NCBI GenBank assembly: GCA_002989075.1
Contig: PSQN01000007.1
Coordinates: 658,749-722,748, forward strand
Source: Arthonia radiata
Taxonomy: Eukaryota > Ascomycota > Arthoniomycetes > Arthoniales > Arthoniaceae
Reading direction: 5' to 3'
DNA length: 64,000 bases
Numbering within the stretch: the stretch's first letter is position 1; every line of letters begins with the position of its first letter. The notes below the pieces were generated by a model, which was not told the DNA's origin, did no database searches, and saw only the letters and a list, made by a program, of their open reading frames with translations. Of this stretch, positions 1-9,378 are shown in pieces. Made by a program: the position numbers and the translations under genes.

Positions 1-3000
1 ACGAAAAGAGTAACGCTAACGACACGCTGAACCCTGCCAATGGTCACAAATCCACGGGGCCCCCCAAGGAGGAAGAGGGCAGCTTTAAGCGATCAGTACG
101 CGCCGTTGTTGCCTATATCTATTTCCCAGTCGCTTATGTGAGACGGAGCATACTCGGCAAAGACGCTGACGAAGACCGGCAGAAGCCTGCGACCATGGGC
201 AAGATTCTAAACCTAATGCGAAACGATGTATATGAAGTCTCGCAACGATTCTGGGAAGTCGAGGAATTGGTGTCTACACCTGTGGGCATCGTTTGGGCCA
301 CTGCCCTGGTCTGGAACTTGATCGGACCGTCTTGTCTCATCGGTGTCGTGACTGTGATCATTGTTCAATTTCTGAACGTTGTTCTTTTCAGGATTCTGAT
401 GCGCTGGGAGGGGAAGCGTCGATCTGCCACCGACGGTAGACTACAGGTTACTTCTCAGACGATCGAATCCATACGGCACCTGCGTTGGTATGGTTGGCAG
501 CAGACATGGATCGACAAAATCATGAGCGAGAGACAACGTGAGTTGAATCTTAAGATAGTCACCAGCGTGTGGGGTATCGTGCTTGGCTTCGTAAACATAT
601 TAGGCAGCGGCGCCTTTCCGGTCGTTGCTTTCTCTGCCTACACCGCGCTTGCCGGCAAGCCTTTGACGATTGATGTTGCATTTCCAGCACTACAGCTGTT
701 TGGCTTGCTAGAGGGCTACTTCAGGGACGTGCCAATTGTCATCGCCGTTATGCTCAACGCAAAAGTCGCTATGGGTCGCATCGAGGACTTCATGCAAGAG
801 CCTGACAAAGCCGAAAACGAGGAGAAAGCAAGCGACGGAGGATCGATGGCGCTTCGCAACGCAACGTTTGCCTGGCCAGGGACTGCAAAATCGGTGCTGC
901 ATGATCTCGATCTGACCGTGCCAGCCGGTTTGACCCTTGTATGCGGTAAAGTTGGCACCGGAAAGACAGCGCTTTTGCAGGCCCTACTGGGCGAGCTCGA
1001 TCTTATGGAGGGCGAGCTCATTTGTCCAAATGAAATGATAGCTTACTGTGGCCAGACACCGTGGCTTGAAAGCATGAGCATCCGCGACAACATCCTCTTC
1101 GCGGCGCCGTTTGAGGAGACCCGCTATAAGCAGGTTCTTGACGTCTGCGCACTAACACCGGATCTGGCAGGCTTCAAGCACGGTGATCTGTCAAATATTG
1201 GTGAGAACGGCATCGGGTTGTCCGGGGGACAAAAGGCCAGAGTAGCTCTAGCAAGGGCGATCTACAGCCGCGCGGGTGCTCTTTTACTGGACGATCCGAT
1301 ATCAGCGCTTGATCACAACACTGCGGAGTCTATCGTGCACAAAGCCTTTGGTGGCTCGCTGCTTCAAGATCGACGAGTCGTACTTGTCACTCATCGCACG
1401 GAGCTGTGTGTTCATCTAGCCGCGCAAATAGTCGAGGTCGAAGACGGCACTGCTCGTCATATATCCCAAGAAGTAGCAAAAGCCAAAGGCTTGCAGGCTT
1501 CTGCATCCACGGGAAGCGAAGGAGACCAAACGCTGCAACGGGATCAGAAGACTAAGGACGAACAAGAAGCGGCTGCAGTGCCCGACAAATTCATTGAAGA
1601 CGAAGAGCGCGCGACAGGAGGTGTCAAAGCCTCCGTTTACTGGCAATACATCAAAGCTGGCAAGATCAGATGGTGGCTGCTTCACGTTTTCGCGCTGATC
1701 GCCTATCGCTTCTTGGATGTGGGCAATAAATGGCTGCTCAAAGAATGGGGCGAATCTTACGACGAAAACAACACTGCTGCGAGGAAGGGCATCTTCAAAG
1801 CCTTGCCAAACCCAGAGATTAATCTACGACCATGGCTGCTGGCTCTCATGTCTTTCGTCATGGCCTACTCGGTAGCTTTTATGTTCTCACGCATCGTCAT
1901 GACCACTATAGTCTACACGACCGGCAAGCGCCTCTTCGCCATGGTCATTGACAAAGTCACTCACGCCACGTTCCGCTTCTACGACATCACGCCAATTGGG
2001 CGTCTTATGAATCGTCTTACCTCCGACATTGGTACCGTTGATGGAAATATTGCCGATCAGCTTCATAACGTCGCATATTACGGCGTGCAATGGCTTGCAG
2101 CTGTAGCGATCATCGCTTCAATTACGCCGGCGTTCCTGGTCTTCTCGCTTCTGGCTACCGTCACCTTCGTTCTAGTTTTTCGGGTCTTCTTACCCACGTC
2201 ACAGAATTTGCGACGCCTGGAAATGGTCTCGCTCAGTCCGCTCATGACCAATTTTGGCGCTCTTCTCGAAGGGCTAATGACGGTCCGAGCATACTGTGCG
2301 CAGGGACGTTTCCAAACTCGCAACATAGCCACCGTCGACTCATTTCAAAAGATGGATCACTTCTACTGGATCGTCCAAGCTTGGCTCACGTATCGATTTG
2401 ACATCCTCGCCGCAGTGTCTACTTTTCTGCTGGCACTTCTTGCACTGTACGAGAATGTCTCTGCCGGCCTAGCTGCGTTCGTGCTGGTTGCAGGTGGCAA
2501 TTTCGTCAACTCCACGCATGCTATTTGTCGTCAGTATGGTCAGATTGAAATGGACTTCACGTCGGTTGAGCGCGTGGTTGAAATGTTGCACCTGGAACAA
2601 GAGCAGAAGGGAAGTATCGTCCCACCTGCCGTTTGGCCCTCGACGAAAGGCGATGTCATCTTCGAGAACGTGACGATCACGTATGCTCCGCATCTGGACC
2701 CGGCGCTGTCCGACGTCTCTTTTACGATCAAAGGTGGTTCCAACACTGCCATCGTAGGCAGAACTGGCTCTGGCAAGAGCACATTGGCCGTGTGCTTGCT
2801 GGCGACGATCGTCCCGACAAGCGGCCGGATCCTTATAGATGGCATCGACATATCCAAGGTCGACCCGGACTTATTGCGAAGGCGAGTCACTTTCCTGGCG
2901 CAGGACCCGTTGCTTTTCGAAGGCACGATACACGAAAATCTTGACCCGCTAAAAGAGCACTCCGACGATGAATGCGCTGCTGCTCTCGATCGCGTGTGTG

Positions 3001-3392
3001 GCAGTAGCTCTACTGATGCCCTGGCAACGGCAGGCAGCAGCAAAGACGCAGCGAAGAACAGCTCACATCAATCTACCTGGACACTGACTACTCGCGTGGA
3101 GTCCGGGGGGAAGAATCTATCCCAAGGCCAACGCCAGCTCGTAGGTCTGGCCAGAGCTGTTTTGCGACGCAGCGCCATCATCATACTCGATGAAGCCACC
3201 GCTTCAATCGATCTGGAGACGTCAATGCGCATCCAGCAGGTGCTTAGGGAGGATATGCACCAAAGTACAGTTCTGACGATTGCGCATCGTGTGGAGGCCG
3301 TGAAGGATGTTAACAGCGCAGTGGTGCTGAGCAAAGGCCGGCTGCAGGAGTTCCGCGAGGAGAGACAGACAGAAGCTGGTGCTTCAGCATAG
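1..3392 (+). CDS. ABC transporter, ABCC (MRP/Yor1-like) family, 5'-partial
   Basis: ATP-driven membrane exporter of the ABCC type. The reading frame is open from base 3, so the N-terminus lies outside the window. Codons before base 138 (a GTG, not a start) are in frame, though an intron near 95-130 cannot be excluded. Counting from base 138, TMD1 helices precede NBD1 with Walker A GKVGTGKT (270-277), signature LSGGQ (361-365) and Walker B ending LLLDDP, in which Asp replaces the catalytic Glu, as is common in ABCC NBD1. A charged linker leads to TMD2 (about 510-840). NBD2 has Walker A GRTGSGKS (874-881), signature LSQGQ (994-998), Walker B IIILDE (1014-1019) and H-loop IAHR. Only NBD2 therefore looks fully catalytic. 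The motif GKILNLMRNDV in TMD1 is typical of ABCC proteins. Stop is TAG at 3390. Substrate is unknown; multidrug or conjugate export is inferred from family. Confidence 0.93.
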   Translation, partial: EKSNANDTLNPANGHKSTGPPKEEEGSFKRSVRAVVAYIYFPVAYVRRSILGKDADEDRQKPATMGKILNLMRNDVYEVSQRFWEVEELVSTPVGIVWATALVWNLIGPSCLIGVVTVIIVQFLNVVLFRILMRWEGKRRSATDGRLQVTSQTIESIRHLRWYGWQQTWIDKIMSERQRELNLKIVTSVWGIVLGFVNILGSGAFPVVAFSAYTALAGKPLTIDVAFPALQLFGLLEGYFRDVPIVIAVMLNAKVAMGRIEDFMQEPDKAENEEKASDGGSMALRNATFAWPGTAKSVLHDLDLTVPAGLTLVCGKVGTGKTALLQALLGELDLMEGELICPNEMIAYCGQTPWLESMSIRDNILFAAPFEETRYKQVLDVCALTPDLAGFKHGDLSNIGENGIGLSGGQKARVALARAIYSRAGALLLDDPISALDHNTAESIVHKAFGGSLLQDRRVVLVTHRTELCVHLAAQIVEVEDGTARHISQEVAKAKGLQASASTGSEGDQTLQRDQKTKDEQEAAAVPDKFIEDEERATGGVKASVYWQYIKAGKIRWWLLHVFALIAYRFLDVGNKWLLKEWGESYDENNTAARKGIFKALPNPEINLRPWLLALMSFVMAYSVAFMFSRIVMTTIVYTTGKRLFAMVIDKVTHATFRFYDITPIGRLMNRLTSDIGTVDGNIADQLHNVAYYGVQWLAAVAIIASITPAFLVFSLLATVTFVLVFRVFLPTSQNLRRLEMVSLSPLMTNFGALLEGLMTVRAYCAQGRFQTRNIATVDSFQKMDHFYWIVQAWLTYRFDILAAVSTFLLALLALYENVSAGLAAFVLVAGGNFVNSTHAICRQYGQIEMDFTSVERVVEMLHLEQEQKGSIVPPAVWPSTKGDVIFENVTITYAPHLDPALSDVSFTIKGGSNTAIVGRTGSGKSTLAVCLLATIVPTSGRILIDGIDISKVDPDLLRRRVTFLAQDPLLFEGTIHENLDPLKEHSDDECAAALDRVCGSSSTDALATAGSSKDAAKNSSHQSTWTLTTRVESGGKNLSQGQRQLVGLARAVLRRSAIIILDEATASIDLETSMRIQQVLREDMHQSTVLTIAHRVEAVKDVNSAVVLSKGRLQEFREERQTEAGASA

Positions 3393-3720
3393 CGTAGGCG
3401 TTCGGGAAGATGCATAGAGTCCCACTCAAAAGCTGTGCATAGATGACATCGCTGATCACACAGAATATTAGAGCCTGCAAAGGCATTGTAGACAAGACTA
3501 TCCAATGCATCCATAGATAAAGGTGTGGCCGCCGTATCGTGACTGCCACACTTCCTGCGCACGTAATAGATCCTTTCACATATGACCAATCGCCTCTCGC
3601 AACGATCTGTACCTGCTTCCAATAGCAATTCTCCGATTGAAACGTAATAGAGGATCGCACAGCTTGTCCCTGAAGAAGTCTAAGCGTAGACTAACGTTTG
3701 GTCGACTCTTGCAAGGCGAC

Positions 3721-3762
3721 ACATCCGCATCAACACATCCGCATCAACACATCCGCATCAAC
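3721..3762. repeat. Tandem repeat, 3 perfect 14-base units
   Basis: Three back-to-back copies of ACATCCGCATCAAC (3721-3734, 3735-3748, 3749-3762), seen directly. It lies in intergenic DNA; no function is suggested. Confidence 0.9.
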
Positions 3763-3780
3763 CCACCCAGCGGTACCACC

Positions 3781-4370
3781 CTACGTCCAAGTCTTACCAA
3801 TTAACCCCAAGCCGGCCAGTCTTGTACAATGCCAACAAGAAGCCCCCACAGACTCATCCCCCTCTACCTCGAGTATCTCATCCTCACCGTCCACGCGCAC
3901 GCCAGCGCCCATCGCACCGCCATCTGTGCCTCGACCGTCCCACGCCTGCTCCACTGCAGTCAGCTGCGTGACCAGTTCTACACTGACGCTCTGATGACAT
4001 TGATACTGCATCATCTCTGCGAATTTCTGCCTATACTGTACGCCCTGGCACGACTCGGGCAGCGCCGGGGGATGGGAGTGGAACAGCATGAGCTGTTCAT
4101 GTTGGTGGTTGCTTTGTTAGTGCACATCTGGGTGAAGTTGGGTCTTATCGCAAGGACGGTGTTGGAGGGCTTGATGGGGGCGAAGGGGGGCGCGGAGGAG
4201 ATGGTGGGGTGAAGGGGAGGGTAGTGTGGGAAGGGCGTAGTGTTGTTGTACTGGGCTGGAGAAAGTAGGAGATGGCATCGGATAATACGTTTGCAAGTCG
4301 TGCAGCGCATTGTTTCTGGGGTGGTGATGCTAAGCTCATTCACAACGCGCACTCCTGCGCCTGCAAGCAC
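3781..4370. other. Coding-like patch of uncertain strand
   Basis: Both strands look partly protein-like. On the plus strand, 3829-4212 gives 127 residues ending in an amphipathic hydrophobic stretch, loosely like the C-terminus of a fungal transcription factor. On the minus strand, 4089-3781 gives 102 residues with a Ser/Pro-poor acidic tail. An upstream minus-strand exon could be joined through an intron with a CTAAC branch site and AACAG acceptor near 4098-4120, but I found no frame that gives a clean start. It may be a small gene, a remnant of one, or chance. I assign no function. Confidence 0.2.
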
Positions 4371-4523
4371 ATTGAGCCCAGCGCCAGGAACTTGATAGCG
4401 CTCTAATCCATATCATCCTTCACGAACGCTGTTCCAATTCAGCAGTCTCCAGCCCAATGAATCAACAGACCACCATGTCCACACCCATGCATATGCCCCA
4501 GTCAACCAACTTTACAAACCCTC

Positions 4524-5377
4524 TCAGAACTTCTCCATCGCCGGCCTCAAATCCACCTCATGACACCACAAATCCACACTCTGCCCACTTAACCACAGAT
4601 AAGTCCTCCCCACACTCTCCGCACTCATCCTCACCCCCGTCCTCGTCTCGATGCTATCCTCGTCCCTGATCCCGCCATTCGCGACGGCATGCACAACGTG
4701 CACCCCATTCTTGCTCACCTCCTTCGCCAGACCCTGCGCTACCATGCGCGCCGCAGCTCTCCCTGCGCCATAGGCAGAGTACTCGGCGTTCGTGCGCAGA
4801 GCGCCGAGTGTGCCGGTGAAGATAATTGTGCCCTTCTTGGCGCCGTTCGTGTCGGTCAGGGTCGTCTCACCGCCGTGATCTGCGTAAATGCGCTTCAAGC
4901 TCTCCTGCGCGAAGGCAAAGGCACCGGTCGTGTATGTTTGTAAGCTCTCGCCAAAGGCTTGGGGCGTCTCCGAGAGGAAGGGCTTCTTGGAGGAGTGCTT
5001 GACGTGGTAGATTGCGAGTTCGAGCTTGAGGTCAGCAAAGTCTTTGTGGGCTTTGATATCTTGGAAGGCTTTTGCGAGGTTGGCTGGGTCGGTATCCGTG
5101 GGGAAGCCTTGGATGTGAACGTCGGAGGGTAATTGAGAGCGGAGAGTGCTGGTGAGGGAGGAGAGGTTATCAGGGTTGCGGGCGAGGAGGGCGATGGCGT
5201 AGTTGCCTTGCTGGGGATGTGCTAAGACTCTTGCGATGCCGATGCCGGAGGTGGGACCGGCGCCTCTGAGTTGGCGAGGTGTGAGTAGAGAAGCAAGAAG
5301 ATGGATGTGGGAATAGCGAAGTGGTCCCAGAGTAGAATGGTATCTTACATGAGGACGGCAAGAGCTCGAGGTGGCAT
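4524..5377 (-). CDS. Short-chain dehydrogenase/reductase (SDR), two exons
   Basis: NAD(P)-dependent oxidoreductase-like protein with a Rossmann fold, 256 residues. Exon 1 is 5349-5377 (ATG at 5377) and exon 2 is 4524-5265. They are joined across an 83-base intron (5266-5348) with a GTAAGA donor and CTCAG acceptor. The join restores the nucleotide-binding motif GAGPTSGIG at residues 11-19. Downstream is a central strand ending IIFTG, then YSAYGAGRAAARM where classical SDRs carry YxxxK. Here the lysine position is Arg, so the usual catalytic Lys is missing. Stop TGA is at 4524-4526. The protein belongs to a group of fungal and bacterial SDRs with altered active sites, and substrate cannot be predicted. 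It is convergent with the ABC transporter and transcribed away from the F-box gene end. Confidence 0.85.
5266..5348 (-). other. Intron of the SDR gene
   Basis: An 83-base intron starting GTAAGATA (minus strand, 5348 downward) and ending CAACTCAG. Removing it joins codon AT|A and yields the unbroken Rossmann motif. This is the main evidence for the gene model. Confidence 0.85.
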
Positions 5378-5441
5378 TGTGACTATTGGAGACTGTACTG
5401 TTGAAGGCTTTGATTGTTCGTCTTGATTGTGTTGGCTACAA

Positions 5442-5499
5442 TTGACGTGAGCACGAGCGTCAAATTATTCGACAGCGGAAAAGTCCCCTCATTACGTCA
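5442..5499. promoter_or_regulatory. Two CRE/bZIP-like sites upstream of the SDR start
   Basis: TGACGTGA at 5443-5450 lies in an inverted repeat, TTGACG (5442-5447) and CGTCAA (5458-5463). TTACGTCA (5492-5499, reading TGACGTAA on the minus strand) lies about 115 bases upstream of the SDR ATG. Such sites are bound by ATF/CREB-type bZIP proteins in fungi. Whether they are used here is a guess. The surrounding 5378-5659 holds only this promoter and the 3' flank of the F-box gene. Confidence 0.25.
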
Positions 5500-5659
5500 C
5501 TCTCGCCGGCCATCAAGGTGCCCTCGGTGCGTGGGGCACAGACGGTATCGGCAAAACGGCTCATACAATTGAGAAGAGGAGGAAATAAAGCACCTCAAGG
5601 GGATCTGCCCCGAGGAAAATGAAAAAGGATAGGATTGCTTTTACTTACTAAACACACGT

Positions 5660-7002
5660 CTAATCATGACTATTCACAGAGCTCGAGCTCGAGCTATTCG
5701 TCAGTGTCTTCATCAGCTCATTACCCGGGCGTAGGAGGTCTTTCTGGCCCAGCACGACGCGCGAGCACCAGTTGCACCAACTGCGGTTGATGCCCTTTTG
5801 CTCGCGACTGAGGTAATGACCGTGCTCCCTCTCATCCTCATATTCTTTCACCACGGCACCCACCTTGACGCGCTTCTTTACTTTTTTCTTGACGATACCA
5901 CCGATGCCTTCGATCTCTTGCGTTAGGTAGCTTGTTCCGCCGTATTCGCGCCCAGGTGACTCCACGGCTGCCTCTTCGCGTTTGATGTTCGCAAGCTCAG
6001 TGGCGTCGCAGTCGATCTCCTTCTCGATCTCTTTCGATGCAAGGCATTGATTGCCTTTCCCACATTCGACGCCCTCGTTCCCTTCCCCAATGCCGGTGCC
6101 TAAGCCGCCCAAGTAGGTGCTGTAGCGCGTTCGCCAGGTCCAACAGCGCATGTAAGTCGTATCGGAGGATCGAAGCGCGTTGCCGCAGGATAAGCAAAGA
6201 TACACCATATCGCTGCAGCTGCACGGCTTGCGTGCGAACGCGTCGTGAGTGAAGCTTTGTTTGCTCGGTAGCAGGTGCTCAGGAAGCGAGGTCAGGTCAT
6301 TCAGAGCGTGCGCGTGAAGGGGCGCCTTCATGCAGGTCTTACAGAGACGCCTGTGACGACCGAGGAGCGATTTTGGCGGCGGCGACTTGATTGTGCAATT
6401 CTGCTGTCTATTTAGTATTCATTCACAGCATGTTTATGCTGCGCCTTGGAGCAAGAAGGGGCCAAGGCCTCAGCTGCTGCACTTGGTCATGCGTACTCGA
6501 CAGACTATAGTGCCACATCTTCGACACTCGCCCACCATGTCTCGTGCACATAATCCAACTCTTCCACTGGTCAAGTTGCCTTCGAAGGCTTGGCCACGCG
6601 TCTGGCGCCAGACGGTATGAGTATGCAGCATGCGGTTGGCGAGCCTGGAGTTCATAGTCTCTTTATCATTGATGCAGCGCAGGGTGTGCTTGACCAGCTG
6701 CTTGCGGTAGAGCAGCAGATTGGCTCTGAATTGACGACATGTGGCTGAGAGGTCGGCCAGCGAGTTCAGGTCAAGGTGCTGAGCTATCGTGGAGACGATG
6801 CTATAGTGGGTCAGCAGTAGGTTGGGACAATCGCGAAGATGCAAGCATACGGATAGCACGATAAAGCCTGAGCGAAGAAGCCATCGTTGGAGCCATCGAT
6901 CAGCCCCAGGCTTTGCAATGGGCCGCCAAGTGAGGAACGTTGGGGTTCATTGTGTATGGCCGGATCGACAGACTCCTCTTCCAGATCAACGACATACACC
7001 AT
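5660..7002 (-). CDS. F-box protein with C-terminal Cys-rich (zinc-binding-like) region, three exons
   Basis: Predicted 398-residue protein, probably a substrate adaptor of an SCF ubiquitin ligase. Exon 1 is 6851-7002 (ATG at 7002), exon 2 is 6497-6800 and exon 3 is 5660-6400. Introns are 50 bases (GTATGC...CTATAG, with a TGCTGAC branch-like site) and 96 bases (GTACGC...CAGCAG). The splices restore the F-box at about residues 48-80 (core PIVSTIAQHLDLNSL, then SATCRQF). They also restore a run of paired cysteines: C135, C143, C146, C151, C154, C172, C175, then CSCSD, YLCLSCG and WCNWC nearer the end. That pattern suggests zinc binding. A basic Lys/Val segment and a Ser-rich tail close the protein. 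It is divergent from the methyltransferase gene. The substrate is unknown. Confidence 0.85.
6401..6496 (-). other. Intron 2 of the F-box gene
   Basis: A 96-base intron with GTACGC at 6496 downward and an AGACAGCAG acceptor ending at 6401. The join gives phase-0 VCR|NCT, which continues the Cys-rich motif without a break. Confidence 0.8.
6801..6850 (-). other. Intron 1 of the F-box gene
   Basis: A 50-base intron with a GTATGC donor (6850 downward) and an ACTATAG acceptor at 6801. The join is in phase 2 and creates the Pro-Ile that opens the F-box. Confidence 0.8.
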
Positions 7003-7490
7003 GATTCAGGTCCAGATTAGCGCCCGTGTGCATCACAGCTGTCAAAGCAGCCTCTAAGTGGAAATGAGTGAATGGTAAGAAAGGAAAGATGAGACGAAGA
7101 CGAGAAGCGGCCCCGCCGCCACCAGGGTGCGTATAGATCTTGCCAAGGCCCTAGTAGATAAGATAATATCCACTTCCAGGGTTGCTTGCTCTCGTTCTGC
7201 GCTGCAGATGATTTGGTCATGCAGTAGCAATTGTTGTTGCTGTTCCTATCGCAGTGACGCTTGCTCTCGACACAAGTACAGTCAACCTGAGCGCAGTCAC
7301 GAACTCAGTATTGCTAAAGCGATCGATGGCCGCTTCCGAAGCTACTGCAGTTGGGTTAGCGTTCCTGGCGTTAGCGTATGTATCCAGGCGGACGGTTCTC
7401 ATTATTCAGCCAAGTCACATCTCCCACCCTATTTGTCTGTAGAACATCGCTGAATCAGGGTTTGCTCTCCGAGTTGTCGTCTACCTGGGA
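7003..7490. promoter_or_regulatory. Divergent promoter region, F-box gene / methyltransferase gene
   Basis: A 488-base interval between two start codons pointing away from each other, so it must hold both promoters. A GC-rich patch (GGCCCCGCC, around 7110) and short CA/GT-rich stretches are visible, but I recognise no TATA box or specific operator. Open frames inside it do not resemble proteins. Confidence 0.5.
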
Positions 7491-8380
7491 ATGACTCAAG
7501 CGGACGATCGATCTGTGGTACGAGAGCGCCTTCGTGGCATGTTTCAGGTCGATTTAAAGGAGCATGGCAGCCGCTGGGACAGACTGTGGCAGACTGGAGA
7601 TCTTCCATTCGACAGAGGCTTTCCAAATCCAGCCTTGGTTGATACACTCGCCCACAAACATGAGCTGCTAGGCCCTGCTGCGAAGGCGGACCCCACTGCA
7701 ACAACCATACGGAAACGTGCACTTGTTCCTGGATGTGGGCGAGGTTATGATGTGCTGCTGCTGGCGGGCTACGGGTATGACGCTTACGGACTGGAGATCT
7801 CTTCCGGGGCTGTAAGGGCATGCGAAGATTTTGCGGAACAAAACCAGCCATCGTATGCCAAAGCCGCCCCCGGGGAAGGCTTTGGATATTATCATTACCT
7901 GCTTGGGGACTTCTTCAATGATGAGTGGCGGGAGTCTGTAAGCGGCGCAGGCTCAGGGTTCGATCTGATATACGACTACACCGTTTGTGTTCCATGTGTA
8001 TACTTGGCGGCGTTAGTAGACTCACAGAATAGCAGTTCCTCTGCGCTCTTCCGCCGCAGACAAGACCAGCATGGGCGGCGCGAATGTCTGAGCTCCTCAA
8101 CCCAGACGGAATACTCATTTGCGTCGAGTTTCCAACGTACAAAGATCCGGAGAGCGGTGGTCCTCCATTTGGCTTGCCGTCTGAAGTTTATCTGGCACAT
8201 CTTTCAAGACCGGGCGATGAGCTTCCCTATCAGTCGGGCCTTCCCCAAAAAGATGCCTTTTCCAGTATTGACAGCAGTGGCTTGAGAAGAGTGGCGCACT
8301 GGCAACTGGAGCGCACTCATGACATTGGCAAGGGTACCGACTGGTTGAGCATGTGGAAGCACGTAGAACGGAATGAGTAA
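7491..8380 (+). CDS. Thiol/thiopurine S-methyltransferase-like protein, two exons
   Basis: SAM-dependent class I methyltransferase of the TPMT/thiol methyltransferase type, 278 residues. Members methylate thiols, halides or thiocyanate; the substrate here is not known. Exon 1 is 7491-7982, the intron 7983-8035 (53 bases, GTTTGT...AGCAG) and exon 2 8036-8380. The splice restores FDLIYDYT|FLCALPP, a segment typical of the family. The N-terminus has the SRWDRLWQTGDLPFDRG substrate-entry motif. SAM motif I is ALVPGCGRGYD at residues 77-87, followed by the acidic LEIS end of strand 2. The C-terminal half keeps the GPPFGLPSEVY and SGLPQKDAF-type segments of fungal homologues. No signal peptide is seen, so it is probably cytosolic. 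Its stop is 20 bases from the end of the convergent OTU gene. Confidence 0.88.
7983..8035 (+). other. Intron of the methyltransferase gene
   Basis: A 53-base intron in phase 0, GTTTGT donor and AGCAG acceptor. Reading through it gives a non-family sequence that stays open but loses the conserved C-terminus, so splicing is needed. Confidence 0.8.
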
Positions 8381-8400
8381 GGGTCATGACGAAGTAGTGA

Positions 8401-9378
8401 TCAGCCGTTCACCGCCTTCCCGGGCTCCTTTCGTAATGAATTGTAATGCTCGCCTAGTCCAAAGCCGTGTCTGTAGTATGCCAGCCATGCTTCACCTGTG
8501 GCTTGGCTTCCCTCCCCGGCTTCGATCTTCTCAAGGCGTCCACTGGCTTGCAGGATGTTGATGTTTATATTGTAGGCTTTAGCCAAGGCAGTTAATTCCA
8601 ATTGGCCACCCCATTCGCCAGTATCTCGTACCTTGCGTAGATAGTCCGAGAGAGGCTCCTCCAAGAAAGGCTCGAAATCATCTGGATGCGCAGAAATGTA
8701 GTCTGCAGCTGCGGCACGCACCTTCTTGTAGTCGGGCACACTTTTATCTACGGCAGGTTGGCTTTGATCCTGCGACAGATCTACGGCTGATTTGAGATTC
8801 AACTTCTGCTGCAGCATTTGATCTGCTACGGCCAGGTAGAGACAATGGCCATTTGCAGCAACTTCTTTCTCGACGAGACCGTGCTTTTCTGCTTCTTCTA
8901 GCATCTTGTTCCGCTCCAGTGTCTTCATATCAGGAATGTTGGCGGCTTCTTCGGCGGCTTGCGCCGATGCTGCATCTTGCTCAGCGGCTCGTCGCGCGAG
9001 TCGGGCTTTTTGACGGTTAGGCTTGCGCTGAGGCGCTTGTGACGCCGGCTGATCTTCTGCGCTAGTCACGACTAGACCTCGGACTTTTTCTTCGCCCAGA
9101 ATAGTAGCACGTCCCGCAGAGGCCTTCTGTGCTTGCTCTAACTGGCTGGCGTCATCGTCGCCGTTGATCGCAGCTTCGACGGCGTCATCCTCAGCAGAAG
9201 CCCTACCTTCGATAGCAGCGATCTCCGCAGCTTGTCGAGATTTCGTTTCCTGCTCTAAGAGTTCACACTCATTGGTGATCCCTTTCCGCGTCTTCTTAGT
9301 CGCCTGCTTTTTCTTTTGCGTGATGCGTGACTGCAGGTCTTTCTGCTCTCTTCCATGCCGAGCAGCAAGATCCTCCAT
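8401..9378 (-). CDS. OTU-domain cysteine protease (OTUD6/Otu2-like deubiquitinase)
   Basis: Probable ubiquitin-specific protease of the OTU family, 325 residues in one exon. The N-terminus (MEDLAARHGREQKDLQSRI) and the Lys-rich stretch after it match the usual start of fungal OTUD6/Otu2 proteins. This supports ATG at 9378. Residues 20-150 are charged, Ala/Glu/Lys-rich and probably coiled coil. The OTU domain covers about 165-320, with the catalytic Cys at 179 in ANGHCLYLAVADQ and the catalytic His at 311 in GEHYNSL. The residue three before the Cys, usually Asp (DGxC), is Asn 176, so the usual Asp-Cys-His triad is altered. Activity is therefore likely but not assured. The gene is convergent with the methyltransferase and begins about 220 bases from the RIP boundary. 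Confidence 0.9.
   Translation of the reverse strand: MEDLAARHGREQKDLQSRITQKKKQATKKTRKGITNECELLEQETKSRQAAEIAAIEGRASAEDDAVEAAINGDDDASQLEQAQKASAGRATILGEEKVRGLVVTSAEDQPASQAPQRKPNRQKARLARRAAEQDAASAQAAEEAANIPDMKTLERNKMLEEAEKHGLVEKEVAANGHCLYLAVADQMLQQKLNLKSAVDLSQDQSQPAVDKSVPDYKKVRAAAADYISAHPDDFEPFLEEPLSDYLRKVRDTGEWGGQLELTALAKAYNININILQASGRLEKIEAGEGSQATGEAWLAYYRHGFGLGEHYNSLRKEPGKAVNG

Larger units (their letters stand above)
3393..4523. other. Intergenic stretch between ABC transporter and SDR gene
   Basis: About 1.1 kb without a gene I can call. It holds the 3' flanks of two convergent genes, a perfect 14-base tandem repeat (3721-3762) and an ambiguous coding-like patch around 3781-4370 described separately. 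Base composition is like that of the neighbouring genes, with no RIP signature. No tRNA or terminator-like structure was recognised. Confidence 0.6.

Noticed and set aside
4457-4669. 70-codon Ser/Pro/His-rich frame on the plus strand
   Set aside because: Mostly the complement of the SDR 3' end and its flank; low-complexity composition and no family resemblance.
7127-7453. Short open frames on both strands in the divergent promoter region
   Set aside because: They overlap each other, lack protein-like composition and sit between two well-supported start codons.
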